Assembly: GCF_003226855.1 (NCBI RefSeq)
Contig: NZ_CP029820.1
Coordinates: 62,001 to 126,000 of the forward strand
Source: Blattabacterium sp. (Cryptocercus kyebangensis)
GTDB lineage: Bacteria; Bacteroidota; Bacteroidia; Flavobacteriales; Blattabacteriaceae
Length of the DNA stretch: 64,000 nucleotides
Reading direction: 5' to 3'
Shown: positions 47,467 to 57,834 of the stretch, in pieces
Layout: every line of letters starts with the position of its first letter
Numbering within the stretch: the first letter of the stretch is position 1
Made by a program: the position numbers and the translations under genes
Notes under the pieces: model-generated
Databases searched by the model: none
The model's input: only the letters and a program-made list of their open reading frames with translations
What the model was told of the DNA's origin: nothing

Positions 47467-48606
47467 ATGATTCGATCAATAATTACAGGAACTGGACACT
47501 ACTTACCAAAAAAAATTATAAGGAATAATCATTTTTTAAAACATACATTTTACGATAAAAAAGGATTAAAAATTGAAAAATCTAATGAAGAAATTATCAA
47601 AAAATTTCAAGAAATTACAGAAATAGAAGAAAGAAGATATATAAATAATTCCTTATTCAATTCTGATATAGCTTCTATAGCTGGAAAAAGAGCTTTGATC
47701 AATTCTAAAATTGATAAAGAAAAAATAGATTATATTATTTCTGCCCATAATTATGGAGATATTAATCCTATTTCTTTACAATCTGATATAATGCCTTCTA
47801 TAGCTTCTAAAGTGAAAAATAAACTTCAAATAAAAAATAAAAAATGTCGTCCATATGATATGATTTTTGGTTGTCCAGGATGGATAGAAGGGATGATATT
47901 GGCGGATCAACTTTTAAGATCTAAAAACGCTCAAAATATTTTGATTACTAGTTCTGAAACTTTATCTAAAGTAATAGATCCGCATGATAGAAATTCTATG
48001 ATTTTTTCAGATGGAGCGGGAGCAGCCGTTTTATCCTCTATAGAAATAGAAGAAGAAAATCAAGGAATTATTCATTATGACTCTCAGTGCAATAATAATG
48101 AAGAACTATATTATTTAACTAATGGCCCTTCTTTGAATCCCAATTATAAAAAATCTTTAGTGAATATTAGAATGAATGGAAGACGTATTTATGAATATGC
48201 ATTAAAAGAAGTTCCAAATATGCTAAAAAGTATACTAGATCATGCTAATTGGCATATTAAGGATATTAACAAGATTCTTATTCATCAAGCTAATGCAAAA
48301 ATGGATTATGCTATTTTAAAAAGATTGTTGAAATTGTATAAGTATTCATCTTCAAACAAAGATTTTTGTAAAAATTTAATGCCAATGACTATTCAAAAGT
48401 TTGGAAATAATTCTGTATCAACTGTTCCGATACTATTGGATTTAATTATTCAAAGAAAGATGCCTCCTCATGAAATTAATCCTGGAGATACCATATTAAT
48501 GGCTTCATTAGGAGCAGGAATGAATATTAATGGAATGATTTATCGTTTTCCTAAAAAAAAAATTAAAAAATATTATGAAAAAAAAAATACATCCAGAAAA
48601 TTATAG
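47467..48606 (+). CDS. fabH: 3-oxoacyl-ACP synthase III family protein
   Basis: This 379-aa thiolase-fold enzyme is of the KAS III type that starts fatty-acid synthesis from acetyl-CoA. The Cys-His-Asn set is visible: FGCPGWIEGM near residue 138, ILIHQANAKM near 278 and KFGNNSVST near 320. The sequence matches a Bacteroidota subgroup distinct from the classic FabH, so its acyl substrate is not certain. It is divergent from ubiE across 102 nt and overlaps rpmE2 by 32 nt. Confidence 0.86.
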   Translation: MIRSIITGTGHYLPKKIIRNNHFLKHTFYDKKGLKIEKSNEEIIKKFQEITEIEERRYINNSLFNSDIASIAGKRALINSKIDKEKIDYIISAHNYGDINPISLQSDIMPSIASKVKNKLQIKNKKCRPYDMIFGCPGWIEGMILADQLLRSKNAQNILITSSETLSKVIDPHDRNSMIFSDGAGAAVLSSIEIEEENQGIIHYDSQCNNNEELYYLTNGPSLNPNYKKSLVNIRMNGRRIYEYALKEVPNMLKSILDHANWHIKDINKILIHQANAKMDYAILKRLLKLYKYSSSNKDFCKNLMPMTIQKFGNNSVSTVPILLDLIIQRKMPPHEINPGDTILMASLGAGMNINGMIYRFPKKKIKKYYEKKNTSRKL

Positions 48607-48829
48607 ACCTGTTGTATTTAAAGATATTAACAACGAAACTCTATTTATTTGCAGATCTACCGTAAATACAAAAGAATCCATTCAAATAGATGAATCTATT
48701 TATCCACTATATAAAATGGAAATATCCAGTTATTCTCATCCATTTTTTACTGGAGAAAAAAGATTTTTAGGGAAAACAGGACCAGCAGAAAAATTTAAGA
48801 AAAAATACGAAAAATATAAAAAATTTTAA
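48575..48829 (+). CDS. rpmE2: 50S ribosomal protein bL31, type B
   Basis: The 84-aa protein begins MKKKIHPENYRPVVFKD and contains HPFFTGEKRFLG, both typical of L31 type B. It lacks the zinc-binding CxxC of the other L31 type, so it needs no zinc. It overlaps the end of the KAS III gene by 32 nt in a different frame and is followed after 24 nt by the GlmU-like gene. Confidence 0.95.
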   Translation: MKKKIHPENYRPVVFKDINNETLFICRSTVNTKESIQIDESIYPLYKMEISSYSHPFFTGEKRFLGKTGPAEKFKKKYEKYKKF

Positions 48830-48853
48830 TATCAAATATAAATTATCTTATAT

Positions 48854-50059
48854 ATGGATTATTTCATATTATATGATGGTAATAAAGAATGGAAAAATTT
48901 ACTTCCTATAACATTTACTAGACCTGTATCAGAAATTCGATTAGGAATCTTTACAATAAGAGAAAGATGGGAAAGGTATATTGGAGGAAAAGCTTTTGTA
49001 CTTACAAAACCATTTCTTTCAAAAAAATATTCTTTTGGAATAGAAAAAAAAAAGGGGAGGCACAAAAATATATTACTAATCAATTCTTCATTTATTCCCA
49101 ATGAAAAATTGATTCAAATAATTTTTGAATTAAAAGAAAATGAGGCTATCTTTTTTAAAGAAAAAATGGTAGCTGTACGAAAATCCCTTTTTTTTTATAG
49201 AATAGATACTCCATTTTTAAAAAAATATAAAAAAATATATCATATTAACGAGGTTATTTATATTCAATACCCATGGGATATATTTATAAACAATGAAATT
49301 CTATTAAAACAAGATTTTAATTTTTTAACAAAAGGAAAAAATTCTTTTTCTCTATTTGGAAATAATCACCTTATTTCTAAAGAAAAAATTTTTTTAGAAG
49401 AAGATATGACAACAGAAAATATTGTATTAAATGCAAAATTTGGTCCAATTTATCTTGAAAAAGAAGTTCAAATCATGGAGGGATCTATGATTAGAGGACC
49501 AGTCGCTATTTGTAAAAATACAACCTTAAATATGGGATCTAAAATATATGGGGGGACTACCATTGGTCCTTATTGTAAAGTAGGAGGCGAGATAAAAAAT
49601 TCTGTTATTTTTTCTTATTCTAATAAAGCTCATGATGGGTTTTTGGGAAATACGGTTTTGGGAGAATGGTGTAATTTGGGAGCTGGAACAAATATTTCTA
49701 ATTTGAGAAATGATTATTCTAAAGTTAAAGTTTGGAATTACGAAAAAAAAAGCTTTTTTCCTATTGATGTGCAATTTTTTGGTATGATCATGGGAGATTA
49801 TTCAAAATCTTCAATTAATACTCAATTTAATACAGCCACAATAGTAGGTGTAAATACAAATATTTTTGGATATGGATTTCCTCCTAGATATATTCCTTCT
49901 TTTTCTTTAGGAGGAATACAAAATATAAAAAAAGTAATTCCTTTTGGAAAGGTTTGTGAAACCGCTGAGATAATGATGAATAGAAGAAATATTTCTTTTT
50001 CTCTTTTAGATAAAGAAATTTTAGAATATTTATATCATTCGATGAATGATGAAATATAA
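48854..50059 (+). CDS. GlmU-like sugar nucleotidyltransferase family protein
   Basis: The 401-aa protein belongs to a Bacteroidota family annotated as GlmU-like. The N-terminal half (to about 190) resembles a degenerate nucleotidyltransferase (ITFTRPVSEIRLGIFTIRERW) and the C-terminal half is a left-handed beta-helix of hexapeptide repeats (GPIYLEKEVQIMEGSMIRGPVAI and GTTIGPYCKVGGEIKNSVI). Substrates are unknown; a role in envelope polysaccharide or aminosugar metabolism is a guess. It is cotranscribed with rpmE2. Confidence 0.82.
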   Translation: MDYFILYDGNKEWKNLLPITFTRPVSEIRLGIFTIRERWERYIGGKAFVLTKPFLSKKYSFGIEKKKGRHKNILLINSSFIPNEKLIQIIFELKENEAIFFKEKMVAVRKSLFFYRIDTPFLKKYKKIYHINEVIYIQYPWDIFINNEILLKQDFNFLTKGKNSFSLFGNNHLISKEKIFLEEDMTTENIVLNAKFGPIYLEKEVQIMEGSMIRGPVAICKNTTLNMGSKIYGGTTIGPYCKVGGEIKNSVIFSYSNKAHDGFLGNTVLGEWCNLGAGTNISNLRNDYSKVKVWNYEKKSFFPIDVQFFGMIMGDYSKSSINTQFNTATIVGVNTNIFGYGFPPRYIPSFSLGGIQNIKKVIPFGKVCETAEIMMNRRNISFSLLDKEILEYLYHSMNDEI

Positions 50060-50161
50060 CTTATTTTTTACCTTAGAAAATACAAAATATAAATAGGATT
50101 ATAATATGAATTTTTTCTAAAAATTGGTTATTTGGTTTTTAATATAAATAAAAATGATTTT

Positions 50162-52447
50162 ATGCTGAAACATAATTTAGGTTATCCTAGAATAGGAATA
50201 CAAAGAGAATTGAAAAAATCTTGTGAAGATTATTGGTCCAATAATATAGGATCGAAGGATTTATTTAATATTGGTTATAAAATACGAAAAGAAAATTGGA
50301 AAACACAAGAAAATGCTGGTTTAGATTTGATTCCGTGTAATGATTTTAGTTTTTACGATCATGTTCTAGATATGTCTTTCTTATTGGGATCTATTCCAGA
50401 ATCTTATTCTTCAATTCCTATGATCCATGATATAGATCTTTATTTTTCCATGGCTAGAGGTTTTCAAAGAGATGGATGGGATATAAAGGCTATGGAAATG
50501 ACTAAATGGTTTAATACTAATTATCATTATATAGTTCCAGAATTTTACAAAAATCAAAAATTCTATATTTTATCCAAAAAAATATTTGATGAATTTGACG
50601 AAGTAAAGAAAGTGGTAAAAAAAATTCCAAAACCTATTTTGATAGGTCCTGTTACTTATCTTTTTTTAGGAAAAGAAAAAGAAAATTCATTTCATAGAAT
50701 GGATTTAATTGAAAATATTGTCCCCGTTTATATACAAATAATTAAAAAATTAAAGGATCAAGGAGCTACTTGGATTCAAATAGATGAACCAATTTTAGTT
50801 TTAGATTTATCTCAAAAAGAAATAGAAGCATTTAAATATGCTTATCAAGAAATATATAAAATTTGTTCGGAAATAAATATTTTATTAACATCCTATTTTG
50901 ATGGAATTTCAGAAAATATTTTTCTTCTTAAAAATCTTACTATACCAGCTTTACATATTGATCTAATAGAAGATCCAGAACAATTAGAAAAAATCTTAGA
51001 TTTTTTAATAGATAAAAAAACGATTTTATCTTTAGGATTAATCGATGGAAGAAATATTTGGAAAAATAATTATGTTCATTCCATTAAAAAAATTGAAAAA
51101 TCCATAAAAATATTAGGAGAAAAAAGAGTTATGATTGCACCTAATTGTTCTCTTTTACATGTACCTATAGATATAGGATACGAATATTCTATTCATATGG
51201 ATATCAAAGAAAGAATGTCTTTTGCTAAACAAAAAATTTATGAATTAAGCGATTTAGAAAATATTATAAAAGGAAATGAATCCATTTTACTAAAAAATTT
51301 GGATTCTTTGGAAAAAACAAAAACTTCTTTTATTTTTCATGATAAAAAGGTTAAAGAAAGAGTGACAAAAATTAAAGGGAAAGATATAAAAAGAAAAAGT
51401 CCTTTTAGGATTCGTCAAAAAAAACAGCATAAAAAATTTAATCTACCTTTATTTCCAACTACAACTATTGGATCATTCCCTCAAACAAAAGAAATTAGGA
51501 ATTTAAGAAGTAAATTCCGAAAAAAAAAGTTAAGTAAAGAAGAATATGAGAACAAAATTCAAGAATTTATTATAGATGTTATTCGAAAACAAGAAAAAAT
51601 AAATTTAGATGTTTTAGTACATGGAGAATTTGAGAGAAATGATATGGTTGAATTTTTTTCAGAAAAACTAAAAGGTTTTCTTTCTACTGAAAATGGATGG
51701 GTCCAAAGTTATGGAAGTCGTTGTGTAAAACCTCCTGTTATTTATGGAGATATAAGTAGGATGAGTGATATGACTGTAAAGTGGATATGTTTTGCGAAGT
51801 CTAAAACAGATAAATTAATGAAAGGAATGTTAACCGGACCTGTAACTATTTTGCAGTGGTCTTTTGTTAGAGATGATCAACCTATTTCTACTACGGCCTA
51901 TCAGATTGCTTGGGCTATTAGAGATGAAGTAAAATCCTTAGAAAAATCTGGAATTCAGATTATTCAAATTGATGAACCTGCTATTAGAGAAGGATTACCT
52001 TTGAAAAAAAAAGATTGGAATTCTTATTTTAATTGGTCTATTAAAGCCTTTCGTCTTTCTTCAAGTGGAGTAGAAGATGAAACACAAATTCATACACATA
52101 TGTGTTACAGTGAATTTAATGATATATTGAAACATATAGCCGATCTAGATGCCGATGTTATTACTATAGAAACTTCTAGATCTAAAATGGAGTTATTAAA
52201 GGCTTTTTCAGAATTTTCTTATCCGAATGAAATCGGTCCAGGAGTATATGATATTCATTCTCCAAGAATCCCTACTGTAGAAGAAATATTCGATTTAATT
52301 CGAAAAGCTTCTAATAAAATACCAATTAAAAATATTTGGATTAATCCAGATTGTGGATTAAAAACTAGAAGATGGGAGGAAGTAATAAAATCACTTAAAA
52401 ATATGACCGAATCGGCAAAAATAGCTCGAAAAAAATTGATCAATTAG
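50162..52447 (+). CDS. metE: Cobalamin-independent methionine synthase
   Basis: MetE moves a methyl group from 5-methyltetrahydrofolate to homocysteine. I place the start at ATG 50162, giving MLKHNLGYPRIGIQRELK (761 aa), as in other MetE; a TTG at 50132 would add ten unlike residues. The C-terminal catalytic domain has FPTTTIGSFPQTKEIR, HGEFERNDMVEFF, the zinc ligands in THMCYSEF and the last cysteine in NPDCGLKTR. It supports methionine supply to the host and needs no cobalamin. Confidence 0.97.
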   Translation: MLKHNLGYPRIGIQRELKKSCEDYWSNNIGSKDLFNIGYKIRKENWKTQENAGLDLIPCNDFSFYDHVLDMSFLLGSIPESYSSIPMIHDIDLYFSMARGFQRDGWDIKAMEMTKWFNTNYHYIVPEFYKNQKFYILSKKIFDEFDEVKKVVKKIPKPILIGPVTYLFLGKEKENSFHRMDLIENIVPVYIQIIKKLKDQGATWIQIDEPILVLDLSQKEIEAFKYAYQEIYKICSEINILLTSYFDGISENIFLLKNLTIPALHIDLIEDPEQLEKILDFLIDKKTILSLGLIDGRNIWKNNYVHSIKKIEKSIKILGEKRVMIAPNCSLLHVPIDIGYEYSIHMDIKERMSFAKQKIYELSDLENIIKGNESILLKNLDSLEKTKTSFIFHDKKVKERVTKIKGKDIKRKSPFRIRQKKQHKKFNLPLFPTTTIGSFPQTKEIRNLRSKFRKKKLSKEEYENKIQEFIIDVIRKQEKINLDVLVHGEFERNDMVEFFSEKLKGFLSTENGWVQSYGSRCVKPPVIYGDISRMSDMTVKWICFAKSKTDKLMKGMLTGPVTILQWSFVRDDQPISTTAYQIAWAIRDEVKSLEKSGIQIIQIDEPAIREGLPLKKKDWNSYFNWSIKAFRLSSSGVEDETQIHTHMCYSEFNDILKHIADLDADVITIETSRSKMELLKAFSEFSYPNEIGPGVYDIHSPRIPTVEEIFDLIRKASNKIPIKNIWINPDCGLKTRRWEEVIKSLKNMTESAKIARKKLIN

Positions 52448-52490
52448 ATGATAAAGTATCCAGAATATCTTATTTTGTAAAATTTTTGAA

Positions 52491-52937
52491 ATGACGTTAC
52501 AGAATAAAGAGGAAAAAATTAAAAAGGAATTATTTCTTCTAAAGAATTGGGAGGAAAAATATGAATATATTATCGATTTAGGAAAAAAATTATCAAAAAA
52601 ATCCGATATTTTTAGATCCGAAGATAAATTAATTCATGGATGTCAATCTAAGGTTTGGTTAGAAGCTAAATTAAGAGGAGTTCGTGTTTTTTTTGATGCA
52701 GATAGTGATGCTCTTTTACCTAGAGGAATGGTCGCTCTTATGATTCGTATATATTCAGGACATTTTCCATTTGAAATTATTTCATCTAAGGCCAATTTTA
52801 TTTCTGAAATAGGATTTCGAACATTTTTATCTCCAATTCGTGCTAATGGTATACTTTTATTTTTAAAAAAAATTAAGTTTTATGCAATAGCTTTTAATGA
52901 AAAAATTTCTGTTAGATTGAATGGTAAAACCCCATAG
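52491..52937 (+). CDS. sufE: Cysteine desulfuration protein SufE
   Basis: SufE accepts sulfur from the desulfurase SufS for iron-sulfur cluster assembly. The 148-aa protein has the active-site loop HGCQSKVWL with the reactive cysteine near residue 51, and the family fold. It starts 44 nt after metE. The other suf genes are not in this window. Confidence 0.92.
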   Translation: MTLQNKEEKIKKELFLLKNWEEKYEYIIDLGKKLSKKSDIFRSEDKLIHGCQSKVWLEAKLRGVRVFFDADSDALLPRGMVALMIRIYSGHFPFEIISSKANFISEIGFRTFLSPIRANGILLFLKKIKFYAIAFNEKISVRLNGKTP

Positions 52938-52968
52938 AAATTTTACCATTCTTTTATAAAAAAAAATT

Positions 52969-54324
52969 ATGAGGTTCCAAACTATTAATCCTGTCGATAA
53001 TAATATATTAAATACTTATTCTTTTATAGAGGATAAAGAAATTAATGATAAACTTACTGTAGCTAATAAAGCATATGAAGAATGGAGATATCTTTCTTTT
53101 TATTCTAGGATTGAATATATTAATAAACTAACATCTTCCATACAAGATGTTTTAGATATTTTATCGTATTTAATAACTCAAGAAATGGGAAAACCTATAA
53201 CGCAATCACGTATAGAAGTAAATAAAAGTATCAATTTGTGTAAATATTATGCTGATTTAGAAGAATCTATTTTTTTTAAAAATATCTATACTGAATATGA
53301 AAAGTCTTATATTCGATTTGAACCTATAGGTCCTATATTAGGGATTATGCCTTGGAACTATCCTATTTGGCAAATCATAAGATATGCGATTCCTAATATT
53401 TTATTAGGAAATGTAATTATTCTTAAACCTTCTATAAATACGGCAGGTTGTTCTATTCTCTTAGAAAAAATATTTATTGAATCTGGGTTTCCAAAAGGGA
53501 TTTTTCAAGTTTTTTTAATAGACATCCCTAAAATAGAATTAGTAATAGGGAACCCTATCATACAAGGAGTTTCCTTTACAGGAAGTCATTTAACTGGGAG
53601 TCATATAGGACATTTAGCAGGTAAGTATATTAAAAAATCGGTTTTAGAATTAGGAGGAAATGATGCTTTTATTGTCATGAAAGATGTAAATAATATTCAA
53701 AAAACGGCAAAATTGGCTACAGAGTCTAGATTGAATAATACAGGACAATCCTGTATTTCTGCTAAACGTTTTATTATAGATCATTCTATTGTCAATGATT
53801 TTATAGATGTCGTTATTCAAGAAATGAAAAAATATCATAAAGGGGATTTATATGAGGAATCTACTAAGATTGGTTATATATCTCGTTCAGATTTATCGGA
53901 AAAATTGTATAAACAATATAAGACCATTATTTCTAATGGTGGTAAAATATGCTTAGAAACTATAAGAAATGGAAACTTTTTTTCTCCTTCTTTATTAAAG
54001 ATAGAAGATAATAATTTCTTTTTTTCAGAGGAAATATTTGGACCAATAGGATTAGTTTATACTTTTTATAATGAAAAAGAAATTCCTTCTATTGTTAATG
54101 CTACATGTTATGGTTTAGGAGCATCTATATGGACTAAAGATTTAAAAAAAGCAGAAATATTATCCAAAAAAATAAATACTGGAATGGTATTTGTAAATGA
54201 AATTGTAAAATCAGATCCTCGTTTCCCTTTTGGAGGAGTCAAAAAATCTGGATATGGAAGAGAACTTTCTGTTCTATCCATAAAAGAATTTTCTAATTGG
54301 AAAACCATTATTATAAAAAAATAA
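52969..54324 (+). CDS. Aldehyde dehydrogenase (succinate-semialdehyde type)
   Basis: This 451-aa NAD(P)-dependent aldehyde dehydrogenase oxidises an aldehyde to an acid. It shows IMPWNYPIWQ near residue 125, the catalytic glutamate in VLELGGNDAFIV near 228, and the cysteine in NTGQSCISAKRF near 262. It most resembles succinate-semialdehyde dehydrogenases (GabD/Sad), but the substrate is uncertain. It is 31 nt after sufE and ends 2 nt from convergent rpoN. Confidence 0.86.
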   Translation: MRFQTINPVDNNILNTYSFIEDKEINDKLTVANKAYEEWRYLSFYSRIEYINKLTSSIQDVLDILSYLITQEMGKPITQSRIEVNKSINLCKYYADLEESIFFKNIYTEYEKSYIRFEPIGPILGIMPWNYPIWQIIRYAIPNILLGNVIILKPSINTAGCSILLEKIFIESGFPKGIFQVFLIDIPKIELVIGNPIIQGVSFTGSHLTGSHIGHLAGKYIKKSVLELGGNDAFIVMKDVNNIQKTAKLATESRLNNTGQSCISAKRFIIDHSIVNDFIDVVIQEMKKYHKGDLYEESTKIGYISRSDLSEKLYKQYKTIISNGGKICLETIRNGNFFSPSLLKIEDNNFFFSEEIFGPIGLVYTFYNEKEIPSIVNATCYGLGASIWTKDLKKAEILSKKINTGMVFVNEIVKSDPRFPFGGVKKSGYGRELSVLSIKEFSNWKTIIIKK

Positions 54325-54326
54325 AA

Positions 54327-55826
54327 TCATAAAATCTTTCGCATTCTTGAAACGGAAATTTTCATTTTATTTCTGTATTTAGCTACAGTTCTTCTTGCCA
54401 CTATATATCCTTTTTTTTTGAGAATTTTTGATAATTTTTCATCAGTAAGTGGTCTTTTTTTATTTTCTTTTTCAATATATTCTCCTAATAATTTCTTGAT
54501 TTCAATGGAAGAAATTTCTTTTCCATCTTCATTAATCATTTTTTCAGAAAAAAAACTTTTTATCAAGAAAGTGCCGTATGGAGTATTTACATATTTACTG
54601 TTAGCAACACGAGAAACCGTGGATATACCTACTCCAATTTTTTGGGATATATTTTTTAAAATCATAGGTTTTATTTTGTATGGATCTCCAGTAAAAAAAT
54701 ATTCTTTTTGATAATCCATAATAGCGTTCATCGTTAACATTAATGTATTTTGACGTTGTTTTATCGAGTCAACAAACCATTTAGCAGAATCTATTTTTTG
54801 TTTTATAAAAAAAATAGTATTATTATCATTTCTTTTCAGATTTCTTCCTTTTGAATACTTATAAGATCTTAACATATCTAAATATAAGGAAGATATTTTT
54901 AGTTCTGGTGTATTTCTATGATTTAGAGATAATTCCAACTTACCATCTACTATACAAATAGTAAAATCTGGAATTAAATGATCTAAATTTTTAGTATTTT
55001 CAGAATATATTTTTCCTGGTTTTGGATTCAATTTTTCTATTTGATCAATAGCTTTTCTTAAATTTTTTCTTGTTATTCTTAATTTATTTTGCAGTTTTTG
55101 ATAATGTTTTTTTGTAAAAAATTCAAAATTATTTTGTATAATATCTTTGGCAAGATTAACCTCTGGTGATTTTTTTTTATTTTCTAATTGTAGAAGAATA
55201 CATTCTTGTAAATCTCTAGCTCCTATTCCTATAGGATCTAGTTTTTGTATATAATTTAAAAGCAATTTTTCAATTTTTTCTTCAGTAACAGATATTCCAA
55301 GTATCAAAAATATGTCATCTACTATAGAAGGTAGATTTCTTCTTATATATCCGTTTTCATCTATATTTCCTATTATAAAATCTGATATCAATAAATCTTC
55401 CTTATTTAAAAAACGAAAAGTATGCAATTGATTTTTTAAATATTCCTGAAAAGTAATTCCAGAAACTATGGGTATATATTTTTTTTCACTATAATTTTGA
55501 TTGGGTATATTATTTTTGAAATCTAAAATTTCATCATCACTTAAGTATTCATCAATATTTATTTCATAACTATCTATGGATGAATTTTGATCTTCTGAAA
55601 GATCAGAATCCATCATATTTTCTGATATATCTGAATTTTCATCTTCTTCACTACTACTCATAGAATTCAATACATCTTCTTCCATTTCCAATGCTGGATT
55701 TTCTTCCAATTCCTGTTTTACTCTTTGTTCAAAATCCAAAGTGGATAATTGAACCAATTTCATTAGCTTAATTTGCTGGGGGGAAAGTTTTTGTTTTCCT
55801 TTTTGTAATAATTTTTGTTTTAACAT
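54327..55826 (-). CDS. rpoN: RNA polymerase sigma-54 factor
   Basis: RpoN directs RNA polymerase to -24/-12 promoters that need an ATP-driven activator. It has the glutamine-rich region I (KQKLSPQQIKLMKLVQLSTL), an acidic region II, the core-binding domain and the C-terminal RpoN box ARRTVAKYR, for 499 aa. All parts look intact. It follows asnS by 3 nt. In a genome this small a second sigma factor is notable; no activator gene occurs in this window. Confidence 0.95.
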   Translation of the reverse strand: MLKQKLLQKGKQKLSPQQIKLMKLVQLSTLDFEQRVKQELEENPALEMEEDVLNSMSSSEEDENSDISENMMDSDLSEDQNSSIDSYEINIDEYLSDDEILDFKNNIPNQNYSEKKYIPIVSGITFQEYLKNQLHTFRFLNKEDLLISDFIIGNIDENGYIRRNLPSIVDDIFLILGISVTEEKIEKLLLNYIQKLDPIGIGARDLQECILLQLENKKKSPEVNLAKDIIQNNFEFFTKKHYQKLQNKLRITRKNLRKAIDQIEKLNPKPGKIYSENTKNLDHLIPDFTICIVDGKLELSLNHRNTPELKISSLYLDMLRSYKYSKGRNLKRNDNNTIFFIKQKIDSAKWFVDSIKQRQNTLMLTMNAIMDYQKEYFFTGDPYKIKPMILKNISQKIGVGISTVSRVANSKYVNTPYGTFLIKSFFSEKMINEDGKEISSIEIKKLLGEYIEKENKKRPLTDEKLSKILKKKGYIVARRTVAKYRNKMKISVSRMRKIL

Positions 55827-55829
55827 GTT

Positions 55830-57254
55830 TTAGAATTCTGCATTATTTGGTGTCCTTGGAAAAGGTATGACGTCCCTAATATTTTTCATTCCTGTAATAA
55901 ATTGAACTAAACGATCAAATCCTAAACCAAATCCACTATGAGGAACAGAACCAAAACGACGTGTATCTAAATACCACCAAAGTTTTTTATCATCTATTTT
56001 TGTATCTTTCATACGCTTCAATAAAAGATCATAACGTTCTTCTCTTTGAGATCCTCCGATTATTTCTCCTATTTTTGGGAACAAAATATCCATAGCTCTA
56101 ACTGTTTTACCATCGTTATTTATACGCATGTAAAAAGCTTTAATACAGGAAGGATAATCAAAAACAATTACAGGATGTTGAAAATGTTCATTCACTAAAT
56201 ATTGTTCATGTTCTGATTTTAAATCCATACCCCAAATTACTGGATGAAAAAATTTTTCTTTTTTATTTTTTTTTTCAAGAATTTTTATAGCTTCAGTATA
56301 ACTAATCCTTTTAAACGGAAATTTTAATATAAGTTCTAGTTTCTCTAGAATGGAAGAATTTTCCTCTTGATTCCATTTTTTTATATTTTCTTTTAAAAAG
56401 GATAAATCTTCTACACAATTTTCAATAATATATCGTATGATAAATTTTAAAAAATCTTCTGCTAAATTCATATTTTCTTCTAAATGATAAAAGGCAATTT
56501 CTGGTTCTATCATCCAAAATTCGGATAAATGTCGTGAAGTATTGGAATTTTCTGCACGAAAAGCAGGTCCAAAAGTATAGACTTTTCCCAAAGATAAAGA
56601 AGCCGTTTCTGCTTCTAATTGTCCAGATACACTAAGATAGGTTTTACATTGAAAAAAATCTTTTTTATAATCTATTATATTCCCTCTTTTTACACATGGA
56701 ATATTTTTTAAATCCATAGTTGTAACCTGAAACATATTTCCAGTTCCTTCAGAATTTGAAGTAGTAATAATTGGAGTATTTATATAAAAAAATCCATGTT
56801 CATGAAAATATTTGTGTATAGAAAAAGCTATATGGTGACGTATACGCATAATGCTACTAAAAATACTTGTACGAAAACGCAAATGTGCTTGTTTACGAAG
56901 TTTTTCTAAACTATGTTTTTTAGGTTGTAAAATAGATTTTTGAAAATTTTTGGAATCTACTTCTCCATATATACTTATATAAAAAGATATAATTTCTATA
57001 GATTGTTTTTTCCCTATACTTTCTTTTATGATTCCTATAACTTTAATAGATGTTCCAATTGTTATTTTTTTTATCAAGTTTTTATCTATTTTTTTAGATA
57101 AAACGATTTGAATATTTTTAATTGTAGATCCATCGTTTAATGCGATAAAAATAGAATTTCGAAAAGAGCGTATCCATCCCTCCACTAAAACTTTTTTAGA
57201 TAAAAAAGTTTCCCCTTTATTCAATAATTCTTTAATCGAATATTTTTTTATCAT
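55830..57254 (-). CDS. asnS: Asparaginyl-tRNA synthetase
   Basis: This class II synthetase charges tRNA-Asn. It has an N-terminal OB-fold anticodon-binding domain (about residues 1-110), the motif 2 region FRAENSNTSRHLSEFWMIEPE near 235 and the motif 3 GFGLGFDRLVQFI near the C-terminus. Its 474 aa is standard. It lies 15 nt after frr on the same strand and 3 nt before rpoN. Confidence 0.96.
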   Translation of the reverse strand: MIKKYSIKELLNKGETFLSKKVLVEGWIRSFRNSIFIALNDGSTIKNIQIVLSKKIDKNLIKKITIGTSIKVIGIIKESIGKKQSIEIISFYISIYGEVDSKNFQKSILQPKKHSLEKLRKQAHLRFRTSIFSSIMRIRHHIAFSIHKYFHEHGFFYINTPIITTSNSEGTGNMFQVTTMDLKNIPCVKRGNIIDYKKDFFQCKTYLSVSGQLEAETASLSLGKVYTFGPAFRAENSNTSRHLSEFWMIEPEIAFYHLEENMNLAEDFLKFIIRYIIENCVEDLSFLKENIKKWNQEENSSILEKLELILKFPFKRISYTEAIKILEKKNKKEKFFHPVIWGMDLKSEHEQYLVNEHFQHPVIVFDYPSCIKAFYMRINNDGKTVRAMDILFPKIGEIIGGSQREERYDLLLKRMKDTKIDDKKLWWYLDTRRFGSVPHSGFGLGFDRLVQFITGMKNIRDVIPFPRTPNNAEF

Positions 57255-57269
57255 GAAATATCCAAATTT

Positions 57270-57824
57270 TTATATTTTTAAAATTTCTTTTTCTTTATAA
57301 AGAAAAAAATTATCAATATTTTTAATATATTCAATCGTTATTTTTTGTATCCTATTTTCTCCTGATTTAGATAAATCTTGGGCTAATTTTAATTTTTTTA
57401 TGGATTGATTATTTTTTTTTCGTACTATTCTCACGGATACTTTTGCCTTTTCTGTTTGTTTTTTGATTCTTTTCATCAAATTTTTTCTTCCTTCTTCTGT
57501 AATAATAGGAAGATTAATGTGAATATATTCCCCTTTGTTAGTAGGCATAAATCCTAAATTAGTATCTATAATAGCTTTATCTATATGTGAAATGATAGAA
57601 CGATCCCAAGGTTGAATAGTTAGATTCATATTGTCTACAATAGTAATATTGGCTACTTCTATTAAAGGTAAAAAGCTCCCATAACACTTTATTTTTATTT
57701 TTTCCAAAAAGGAGAGAATGGATTTACTACCTAAACGAATTCGATGAATTTCTTCTTGTAATTTTTTTAAAATTATTTCCATGTCTTTTTTACAAGAAAA
57801 AAAAATTTTATTTAATTCATCCAT
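57270..57824 (-). CDS. frr: Ribosome recycling factor
   Basis: Frr splits the post-termination ribosome together with EF-G. I choose ATG 57824, which gives MDELNKIFFSCKKDMEIILKK (184 aa), as in the family; the frame extends to 57860 but that would overlap pyrH and is not family-like. Visible are the helical hairpin with IHRIRLG near residue 27, INLPIITEEGRKNLMKRIKKQTEKAKVSVR and a final helix. The pyrH-frr order is conserved in many bacteria. Confidence 0.95.
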   Translation of the reverse strand: MDELNKIFFSCKKDMEIILKKLQEEIHRIRLGSKSILSFLEKIKIKCYGSFLPLIEVANITIVDNMNLTIQPWDRSIISHIDKAIIDTNLGFMPTNKGEYIHINLPIITEEGRKNLMKRIKKQTEKAKVSVRIVRKKNNQSIKKLKLAQDLSKSGENRIQKITIEYIKNIDNFFLYKEKEILKI

Positions 57825-57834
57825 AATTTTTTTA

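Noticed and set aside
50132-50161. Longer TTG start for metE
   Set aside because: The added ten residues do not resemble MetE N-termini, while the ATG at 50162 gives the normal start.
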